In this document: in pieces, positions 57,741 to 64,000 of the stretch
How positions within the stretch are numbered: the stretch's first letter is position 1
Layout of the letters: every line of letters starts with the position of its first letter
Source: DATBQN01 sp963755825
GTDB taxonomy: Bacteria > Acidobacteriota > Thermoanaerobaculia > Multivoradales > UBA5704
NCBI GenBank assembly: GCA_963755825.1
Contig: CAVWLA010000003.1
Coordinates: 2,914,001 to 2,978,000 of the forward strand
Length of the DNA: 64,000 nucleotides
Direction of reading: 5' to 3'
Notes under the pieces: generated by a model
What the model was told of the DNA's origin: nothing
Seen by the model: only the letters and a program-made list of their open reading frames with translations
The model's database searches: none
Translations under genes and position numbers: made by a program

Positions 57741-58067
57741 ATGAGCGACCTGGCGTCGGAGAGCTGTGAGCCCTGCGAGGAGGGAGCGCCGAAGCTGACC
57801 GCGGCCGAGATCGAGCGGCTCGCCGGGCAGCTCGCCGGCTGGACGATCGAGGGCGGCGACCGCCTGGTCAAGCAGTACACCTTCCCCGATTTCCGCCAGG
57901 CCCTCGCTTACGTCGACCGCCTGGGAGAGGTCGCCGAGACCGCCGGCCACCATCCCGACATCCTCCTCTCCTGGGGAAAGGTGCGCGTGGAGCTCTCGAC
58001 CCACTCGGTCGGCGGCCTGTCGAAGAATGACTTCATCCTCGCCGCCAAGGCCGACCAGGTCCGCTGA
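57741..58067 (+). CDS. phhB: 4a-hydroxytetrahydrobiopterin dehydratase (pterin carbinolamine dehydratase)
   Basis: 108 residues. The family signature is clear: LAGWTIEGGDRLVKQYTFPDF, then AGHHPDILLSWGKVRVELSTHSVGGLSKNDFILA, with the His-His-Pro active site. It dehydrates the carbinolamine produced by aromatic amino acid hydroxylases, and no hydroxylase gene lies next to it. ATG 57741 follows GAGGAGGGTGACG. The gene ends just before a repeat pair. Confidence 0.95.
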   Translation: MSDLASESCEPCEEGAPKLTAAEIERLAGQLAGWTIEGGDRLVKQYTFPDFRQALAYVDRLGEVAETAGHHPDILLSWGKVRVELSTHSVGGLSKNDFILAAKADQVR

Positions 58068-58082
58068 CCGACGGCCCTCCCA

Positions 58083-58123
58083 AAAGGTGCCAGGTGTTTA
58101 GTTCCGAAGGTGCCAGGTACTTT
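58083..58123. repeat. Dispersed REP-like repeat, pair (GGTGCCAGGTG orientation)
   Basis: AAAGGTGCCAGGTGTTTAG (58083-58101) and GAAGGTGCCAGGTACTTTT (58105-58123) lie 22-23 bp apart, in the gap between phhB and glgP. The second one is the near-palindromic form. Confidence 0.88.
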
Positions 58124-58188
58124 TCCTGGGTGCCCCTTGGTGTGGCTGTGGTCCTTTTGTCGAAGTCAGTTCATCGTCCCAAGACGGT

Positions 58189-60330
58189 TCAGTAGGGCAT
58201 GCGGCAGGTGCTTCCTCCGGAGCTCGGGAGATAGCACTCTTCGGCGTAGTCCATCACCATGCGGTCGGCGTTGTAGCGCCAGGCGAGGGTGTGGATGGCG
58301 CGCTTGACGCGCTCGATCCAGCCGCGCGGCACCCCCTCGGCGTCGCGGGCGTAGTAGAGCGGCAGGACCTCGTTCTCCAGCGTCTCGAAGAGCGCCTGGC
58401 TGTCGCGCTCGTCCTGCACCTCGGGATCGGCGTGGACTTGGCCGCCGCCGATGGCGAAGCCGTTGCTGCCGTCGTAGGCCTCGGCCCACCAGCCGTCGAG
58501 GATGGAGACGTTCAACACGCCGTTGAGGATCGCCTTCTGGCCGCTGGTGCCGCAGGCCTCGAGCGGCCGCCGCGGCGTGTTGAGCCAGGCGTCCACCCCC
58601 TGCACCAGCTGCCGGCCGATGTGCATCGAGTAGTTCTCGACGAAGACCAGCCGGCCGGCGAAGCGCGCGTCGTCCTCGAGCCGGGCGACGCGCTGGGCGA
58701 GCGCCTTGCCGTCGGCGTCGCGCGGGTGGGCCTTGCCGGCGAAGATGAGCTGCAGCGGCCGCTCGCGGTCGCCCACCAGCCGCGCCAGGCGATCGAGGTC
58801 GCGGAAGAGGAGGTCGGCCCGCTTGTAGGTGGCGAAGCGGCGGGCGAAGCCGAGGGTGAGGGCGTCGGGATCGAGCTCGGGGGCCGGCGGCGCGGCGAGC
58901 CCGAGGCGCTCGCGGCGCTCGGCGAGGCGGCCGCGCACGAAGGCGACGAGGCGCGCCTTCAGCACCTGGTGCACCTCCCAGATCTCGGCGTCGGGGATGT
59001 CGCCCAGCCCATCGAAGACCCCCGGCCGGGTGATCGAGCCGAGCCAGCCCGGCCCGCGATGGTGGGCGATCAGGCGCTCCATGTCGGCCGCCAGCCAGGT
59101 GCGCACGTGGACGCCGTTGGTGATGTGGCCGATCGGCACCTCGTCCTCGCTGCGGCCGGGGTAGAGGTGCCGCCACATGCGCCGCGTCACCCGGCCGTGG
59201 AGGGCGGAGACGCCGTTCGAGCGCCGGCAGAGGTTGAGCGCCAGGACGGTGGGGCAGAACGGCGAGGCGGGATCGGCGGGGAACTCGGCCCCCAGGGCGA
59301 GCACCTCCTCCATCGGCAGGCCCAGCCCCTGGGCGAGGGGCGCCAGGTGGAGCGCCGCGAGCTCGGGGGCGAAGCGGTCGTGCCCGGCCTCGACCGGCGT
59401 GTGGGTGGTGAAGGCGCTCGCCGCCTTGACCTCGCGCAGAGCGTCGGCCGCCGAGAGGCTCTGCTCGGCGACGATCTGGCGCGCCCGCTCGAGGAGGGCG
59501 AAGGCCGAGTGCCCCTCGTTGAGGTGGAGGACGGAGGGCACCACGCCGACCGCGGCGAGGGCGCGGTAGCCGCCGACGCCGAGCAGCATCTCCTGCTGGA
59601 TGCGGGTCTCGTTGTCGCCGCCGTAGAGCCGCGCCGTGAGGCTCTGATCGGCGGCCGAGTTGGCGGGGTCGCGGGCGTCGAGGAGGAGGAGGCGGCTGCG
59701 GCCGACGGCGACGTTCCACAGCCGCAGATGGACCTCGCGGCCGGGGAGCTCGACGGCGACCCGCGCCGGCTCGCCGTCGGCGCCGATCTCCAGCACGGCC
59801 GGCAGGTCGGCGACGTCGAGCGGCTCGTATTCGTCGACCTGCCGCCCCTCGGCGTCGAGCAGCTGGTGGACGTAGCCCTGGTGATAGAGGAGCCCGACGC
59901 CGACGACCGGCACTCCGAGGTCGCTCATGCTCTTCAGATGGTCGCCGGCGAGGACGCCGAGGCCGCCGGAGTAGATCGGCAGCGACTGGTGGATGCCGTA
60001 CTCCGCCGAGAAGTAGGCGACCGGGCGGGCGAGGAGGTTGCCGGCGTGGGTGCTCCCCCAGGCGCCGACGGAGCGCAGGTAGTCCTGCAGCCGGCGGTGG
60101 GCCTGGTCGATGCGGGTCTGCATCTCGAGGTCCTGGACGCGGCGGCCGATCTCCTGCCGGTCGAGGCGCTGCAGGATGGCGACGGGGTTGTGGTGGACGG
60201 TGCGCCAGAGCTCGGGGTCGAGCTCGCGGAAGAGGAAGCGGGTCTCCGGCTGCCAGGACCACCAGAGGTTCTGGGCGAGCTCGTGCAGCTTGCGGACCAC
60301 GCCGCCGGCGGAATCGGGAATCGAGGGCAT
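58189..60330 (-). CDS. glgP: Alpha-glucan phosphorylase
   Basis: 713 residues, the short, GT35-type alpha-glucan phosphorylase length. N-terminal LWWSWQPETRFLFRELDPELW, then YFSAEYGIHQSLPIYSGGLGVLAGDH, SAFTTHTPVEAGHDRF, ITNGVHVRTW, and the pyridoxal-phosphate Lys in GTSGQKAILNGVLNVSILDGWW. It releases glucose 1-phosphate from glycogen or maltodextrin. ATG 60330 has TTGGAG 6 bases upstream and starts the homologous part. Divergent from treZ by about 200 bp, suggesting a shared control region. Confidence 0.95.
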   Translation of the reverse strand: MPSIPDSAGGVVRKLHELAQNLWWSWQPETRFLFRELDPELWRTVHHNPVAILQRLDRQEIGRRVQDLEMQTRIDQAHRRLQDYLRSVGAWGSTHAGNLLARPVAYFSAEYGIHQSLPIYSGGLGVLAGDHLKSMSDLGVPVVGVGLLYHQGYVHQLLDAEGRQVDEYEPLDVADLPAVLEIGADGEPARVAVELPGREVHLRLWNVAVGRSRLLLLDARDPANSAADQSLTARLYGGDNETRIQQEMLLGVGGYRALAAVGVVPSVLHLNEGHSAFALLERARQIVAEQSLSAADALREVKAASAFTTHTPVEAGHDRFAPELAALHLAPLAQGLGLPMEEVLALGAEFPADPASPFCPTVLALNLCRRSNGVSALHGRVTRRMWRHLYPGRSEDEVPIGHITNGVHVRTWLAADMERLIAHHRGPGWLGSITRPGVFDGLGDIPDAEIWEVHQVLKARLVAFVRGRLAERRERLGLAAPPAPELDPDALTLGFARRFATYKRADLLFRDLDRLARLVGDRERPLQLIFAGKAHPRDADGKALAQRVARLEDDARFAGRLVFVENYSMHIGRQLVQGVDAWLNTPRRPLEACGTSGQKAILNGVLNVSILDGWWAEAYDGSNGFAIGGGQVHADPEVQDERDSQALFETLENEVLPLYYARDAEGVPRGWIERVKRAIHTLAWRYNADRMVMDYAEECYLPSSGGSTCRMPY

Positions 60331-60527
60331 CGGGAGCTCCAAGGGCACTGCGCATCGAGGCGCGCGGGGCGGCGAGACCTCCCCGCCGCCCCGGCGGGAA
60401 AGGGTGGAATATACCCGACCGGCCGGCGGCCCCTTCCGGCACAGCGTGTGCAATGCCGGCGAGAGCGCCGCGAGGGGCCCTGCCTGGGTCGGCGACGGCG
60501 CCCGACGGCTCCAGAGGAGGGGTGGAT
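60331..60527. other. Divergent intergenic region of glgP and treZ
   Basis: The 197-bp gap contains the ribosome sites of both genes (GGAG for glgP; AGGAGG at 60515-60520 for treZ). No clear promoter box or repeat is seen. Confidence 0.4.
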
Positions 60528-62519
60528 TTGGGCACGCGAGAGGGCGGCGGAGCGGCCAGGCGTCTCCCCGTCGGGGCCGAGGTGGTCGCGGGAGGCGGCG
60601 TCGGCTTCCGCGTCTGGGCGCCGCGGCGGCGGCGGGTGGAGGTGGTCTTCGAGGCCGGGCCGGAGGACCGGGACCGCCTGCCGGCGCCGTTGGCTCTGAC
60701 GGCCGAGCCGGCCGGCTACTTCTCGGGCGTCTCTCCCGGCGCCCGCGCCGGCGCCCTCTACCGCCTGCGCCTGGACGGCGGCGAGCTCTATCCCGATCCC
60801 GCCTCGCGCTGCCAGCCGGCGGGGCCGCACGGGCCGTCCCAGGTGGTCGATCCCGCCTTCGCCTGGACCGACGGCGGCTGGCGCGGCGTCGAGCGGCTCG
60901 GCCAGGTGATCTACGAGCTCCACGTCGGCACCTTCACCGCCGCCGGGACCTGGAGCGCCGCGGCGGCCGAGCTCCCGACGCTCAAGGATCTCGGCATCAC
61001 GATGCTCGAGATGATGCCGGTCGCCGAGTTCCCCGGCCGCTTCGGCTGGGGCTACGACGGCGTCGACCTCTTCGCCCCCAGCCACCTCTACGGCGAGCCC
61101 GACGACCTGCGCCGCTTCGTCGACGCCGCCCACGGCCTCGGCCTGGCGGTGATCCTGGACGTCGTCTACAACCACTTCGGGCCGGACGGCAACTATCTGC
61201 CGCAGTTCTCGGCGACCTACCTGACCGACCGCCACTCGACCGACTGGGGCGAGGCGGTCAACTTCGACGGCCCCGGCTCGGCGGCGGTCCGCGAGCTGGT
61301 CGTCGCCAACGCCGGCTACTGGATCGAGGAGTTCCACTTCGACGGCCTCCGCCTCGACGCCACGCAGGACATCCACGACGACTCGGCGGACCACATCGTG
61401 GCGGCGATCGCCCGCCGGGTGCGCCAGGCGGCGGCGGGGCGGCCGACCTTCGTCGTCGCCGAGAACGAGCCGCAGGACGCCGCCGTGGTGCGGCCGGTGG
61501 CCGCCGGCGGCCTGGGGCTCGACGCGATCTGGAACGACGACTTCCACCACAGCGCCTACGTCGCCCTCTCCGGCCGCAGCGAGGCCTACTTCAGCGACTA
61601 CCGGGGGACGCCGCAGGAGCTCGTCTCGGCGGTGCGCCACGGCTTCCTCTTCCAGGGGCAGCGCTCGACCTGGCAGCGCCAGCGGCGCGGCACCCCCGCC
61701 GGCGACCTGCCGCACGCCTCCTTCGTCCACTTCCTGCAGAACCACGACCAGGTCGCCAACTCGGCGCGCGGCGCCCGCGGCCACCTGATCGCCGGCCTCC
61801 CCCGCTACCGCGCGCTCACCGCCCTCCTCCTCCTCGGGCCGGCGACGCCGCTCCTCTTCCAGGGGCAGGAGCTCGCCGCCTCGCAGCCGTTCGTCTACTT
61901 CGCCGATCACGGGCCGGAGCTCGCCCGGCTGGTGCGCCAGGGCCGCCTCGACTTCCTCTCCCAGTTCCCCAGCCTCGCCACCGCCGCGGTGCGGGCCGAG
62001 GTCCCCGACCCCGGCGATCCGCGGAGCTTCGAGCTCTGCAAGCTCGACCCCGCCGAGCGCGCGGCGCACGGCGAGAGCGTCGCCCTCCACCGCGACCTCC
62101 TCCGCCTGCGCCGCGAGGACCCGGTCTTCCGCCGCCAGGGGGAGGACGGCATCGACGGCGCCGTGCTCGGCGCCGAGGCGTTCGTGCTGCGCTTCTTCGC
62201 GGCTGTGGATGGGAATGTCGGGGCGGCGCGCCGCCCCGGGAGCGGCGATCGGCTCCTGCTCGTGAACCTCGGCCCCGACCTCGACCTGACGCCGGCGCCG
62301 GAGCCGCTCCTGGCGCCGCCGCGCGGCTGCCGCTGGCGGCTCGCCTGGTCGAGCGAGGAGCCGCGCTACGGCGGCGCCGGAACGCCGGCGCCGGAGACCG
62401 CCGACGGCTGGCGGATCGCCGGCCGCGCGGCGATGGTGCTGATGCCGGAGCCGGAGCCGGAACCGCAGGAGAAGCGGGAGCCGGCCCCGGCGGAGAGCGA
62501 GGAGAGCCATGAGCGCTGA
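60528..62519 (+). CDS. treZ: Malto-oligosyltrehalose trehalohydrolase
   Basis: 663 residues. Starts at TTG 60528 because AGGAGG is 7 bases upstream; the frame is open further to 60453. Motifs are YELHVGTFTAAGTW, GWGYDGVDLFAPSHLYG, DVVYNHFGPDGN, GLRLDATQDI (nucleophile Asp), AENEPQD (acid Glu) and FLQNHDQVANSARG, followed by a C-terminal beta domain. TreZ releases trehalose from maltooligosyl-trehalose. Its usual partner treY is not visible in this window, though it could lie beyond 64000. It overlaps the next gene by 11 bases. Confidence 0.94.
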   Translation: MGTREGGGAARRLPVGAEVVAGGGVGFRVWAPRRRRVEVVFEAGPEDRDRLPAPLALTAEPAGYFSGVSPGARAGALYRLRLDGGELYPDPASRCQPAGPHGPSQVVDPAFAWTDGGWRGVERLGQVIYELHVGTFTAAGTWSAAAAELPTLKDLGITMLEMMPVAEFPGRFGWGYDGVDLFAPSHLYGEPDDLRRFVDAAHGLGLAVILDVVYNHFGPDGNYLPQFSATYLTDRHSTDWGEAVNFDGPGSAAVRELVVANAGYWIEEFHFDGLRLDATQDIHDDSADHIVAAIARRVRQAAAGRPTFVVAENEPQDAAVVRPVAAGGLGLDAIWNDDFHHSAYVALSGRSEAYFSDYRGTPQELVSAVRHGFLFQGQRSTWQRQRRGTPAGDLPHASFVHFLQNHDQVANSARGARGHLIAGLPRYRALTALLLLGPATPLLFQGQELAASQPFVYFADHGPELARLVRQGRLDFLSQFPSLATAAVRAEVPDPGDPRSFELCKLDPAERAAHGESVALHRDLLRLRREDPVFRRQGEDGIDGAVLGAEAFVLRFFAAVDGNVGAARRPGSGDRLLLVNLGPDLDLTPAPEPLLAPPRGCRWRLAWSSEEPRYGGAGTPAPETADGWRIAGRAAMVLMPEPEPEPQEKREPAPAESEESHER

Positions 62520-64000
62520 CCCCGCCGTGCCCATCGTTCCCGCCGCGGACGAGACCGCCGCCGTGTCCGCTGCCGCGGCCGCTCTCCTCGTCCGCATCCC
62601 CGACATCGTCGAGACGCCCGAGGGCTCCGGCGCCACCGACCTGGCGCCGCTCCTCCGCCGCGAGTGGCTGCTCACCAACGGCCTCGGCGGCTACGCCTCG
62701 GGCACCCTCGCCGGCGCCTGCACGCGGCGCTACCACGCCCTCCTCGTCGCCGCCCTCCCGGCGCCGCTCGGCCGCACGGTGACGCTCGTCCAGCTCTGGG
62801 AGCGGCTGCGGCTGCCGGACGGCGCCATGGTGCAGCTCGGCGGCGTCGAGCGCGTCGGTCGAGCGCCGGAGGTGGCGGGGGCGGGCTACCTCGCCGAGTT
62901 CCGCCTCGAGGCGGGGCTGCCGGTGTGGCGCTACGAGGTCGCCGCATGGACGCTCGAGAAGCGCATCGTCATGCCACACCGGCAGAACACCGTGCACGTC
63001 CTCTACCGGCTGACCGGCGCTCCGGCGGAAGCGGCCGGTCCGCTGCGTCTCGAGCTCGAGCCGACGATGCACTTCCGCGGCCACGAGGAGGCGGTCGACC
63101 TGCCGCTCAACGCGCCCTACTCGCTCACCTTCAGCGAGAACCGCTACGAGCTGGCGGTGCCGGGCGGCTTCCCGCCTCTGCGCCTGCGCCCGAGCGGCGC
63201 CGCGCCGACCTTCACCGTCGTCGGCCAGAAGGCGGTCGACATGCGTTACGAGTTCGAAGCGGCGCGCGGCTACGCCGCGACCGGCAAGGTGTGGAGCCCG
63301 GGCTTCTTCGGCTTTGAGCTTTCGGCGGCTGTCACCGCCGGCTCCGTAAGCGAGGCGGCCGTCACCGCCTCGACCGAGAGCTGGGAGATCCTCCACGCCA
63401 TGACGCCGGGCGAGGCGCTCGCCGCCGAGATCGAGCGGCGGGCGCGGCTGATCTCCTGCGCCGAGAAGGCGGTGCACGCCGGCGTCGGCGGCGAGCTCGT
63501 CCTCGCCGCCGATCAGTTCGTCACCACCCCCGACCGCGTCGAGGATGCCGCCCGCGCCTTCGCCGCCGGCGACGAGGCGCGCACGGTGATCGCCGGCTAC
63601 CACTGGTTCACCGACTGGGGGCGCGACACCATGATCAGCCTCGAGGGGCTGACCGTCCCCACCGGCCGCACCCCCGAGGCGCGCTTCATCCTGCGCACCT
63701 TCGCCCACTACGTGCGCGACGGTCTCATCCCCAATCTCTTTCCGGAGGGCGGCCGCGAGGGCCTCTACCACACCGCCGACGCCACCCTCTGGTTCTTCCA
63801 TGCCGTCCACCGCTACGTCGCCGCGAGCGGCGACCGCGAGACGCTGCGCCTCCTCCTGCCGACACTCGCCGACATCGTCCGCCATCACCTGGCGGGGACC
63901 CTCTTCGGCATCCATGTCGATCCCGAGGACGGCCTGCTCAGCCAGGGCGCCCCCGGCTACCAGCTCACCTGGATGGACGCCAAGGTCGACGGCTGGGTGG
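62509..64000 (+). CDS. Glycogen-debranching enzyme (amylo-alpha-1,6-glucosidase), 3' end missing
   Basis: At least 497 residues, running off the window end. ATG 62509 overlaps treZ by 11 bases. The N-terminal GDE_N region is REWLLTNGLGGYASGTLAG and TRRYHALLVAALPAPLGR; the catalytic part has AGYHWFTDWGRDTMISLEGLT and TADATLWFFHAVHRY. It cleaves alpha-1,6 branches of glycogen. With treZ and the divergent phosphorylase, it completes a glycogen-to-trehalose/glucose-1-phosphate set. Confidence 0.94.
   Translation, partial: MSADPAVPIVPAADETAAVSAAAAALLVRIPDIVETPEGSGATDLAPLLRREWLLTNGLGGYASGTLAGACTRRYHALLVAALPAPLGRTVTLVQLWERLRLPDGAMVQLGGVERVGRAPEVAGAGYLAEFRLEAGLPVWRYEVAAWTLEKRIVMPHRQNTVHVLYRLTGAPAEAAGPLRLELEPTMHFRGHEEAVDLPLNAPYSLTFSENRYELAVPGGFPPLRLRPSGAAPTFTVVGQKAVDMRYEFEAARGYAATGKVWSPGFFGFELSAAVTAGSVSEAAVTASTESWEILHAMTPGEALAAEIERRARLISCAEKAVHAGVGGELVLAADQFVTTPDRVEDAARAFAAGDEARTVIAGYHWFTDWGRDTMISLEGLTVPTGRTPEARFILRTFAHYVRDGLIPNLFPEGGREGLYHTADATLWFFHAVHRYVAASGDRETLRLLLPTLADIVRHHLAGTLFGIHVDPEDGLLSQGAPGYQLTWMDAKVDGWV

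Noticed and set aside
60453..60527. Earlier start (60453) for treZ
   Set aside because: The added residues have no TreZ likeness, and the strong AGGAGG is placed for TTG 60528.

Overview
The window is GC-rich, gene-dense bacterial DNA that I infer to be chromosomal. It carries 46 supported coding regions, including one partial gene at each edge and one PIN-domain remnant. No RNA gene, CRISPR array, phage block or plasmid function was seen. Several features fit an Acidobacteriota bacterium (Thermoanaerobaculia-like), though this is inference and no marker gene is present: very large secreted Vps10/BNR-repeat proteins, an S8 protease with DUF11 modules and an IPTL-type C-terminal sorting signal, CHAT-TPR and sigma/anti-sigma modules, and GTG/TTG starts behind good Shine-Dalgarno sites.

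Layout. 0-3 kb: end of an unknown gene, a repeat- and hairpin-rich intergenic stretch, a secreted amidohydrolase, a small zinc-ribbon membrane protein, a PIN-toxin remnant and a secreted 10-cysteine peptide. 3-10 kb: a 1730-aa subtilisin-like exported protease, then a secreted protein with a peptidase S74 chaperone domain; both are monocistronic with a clear terminator and promoter between them. 10-17.4 kb (minus strand): a tightly overlapping operon of ECF sigma factor, anti-sigma/FecR/DUF3352-like protein, then two ATPase/permease pairs of ABC-2 type. 17.4-20 kb: an alpha/beta hydrolase and a Y1 (HUH) REP-associated transposase. 20-27 kb: a Vps10-type protein, then a glycolytic cluster with a divergent GAPDH paralog, a canonical GAPDH and a phosphofructokinase. 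27-32 kb: a large protein of unknown family, an AsmA-like protein and a DUF1223 protein. 32-39 kb: sigma factor and anti-sigma gene divergent from a CHAT-TPR protease-like gene, a proline-rich membrane protein, a membrane protein and a cupin. 39-51 kb: two sulfotransferase-GT2 fusion paralogs, a beta-helix protein, a second Vps10-type protein, a sulfatase-like enzyme, a SIMPL protein and another GT2. 51-58 kb: glycerophosphodiesterase, nucleotidyltransferase, metallophosphoesterase, hydrolase, class A PBP and pterin carbinolamine dehydratase. 58-64 kb: alpha-glucan phosphorylase divergent from treZ and a glycogen-debranching gene (glycogen/trehalose metabolism).

The most striking signal is a dispersed short repeat with core ACCTGGCACC (or its complement). 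It occurs about 17 times, mostly as same-direction pairs about 20-50 bp apart, at six places in the window. One group of copies brackets the transposase gene in inverted arrangement, so this looks like a REP/RAYT system. The repeat has also entered protein-coding sequence: it encodes the N-terminus and probable start codon of an ABC ATPase, and a linker in a hydrolase.

Other points worth attention are the GAPDH paralog lacking phosphate-site residues, the two sulfotransferase-GT2 fusions that have degenerated in opposite halves, and the CHAT-TPR gene whose reading frame extends about 110 codons upstream of any ATG/GTG/TTG.
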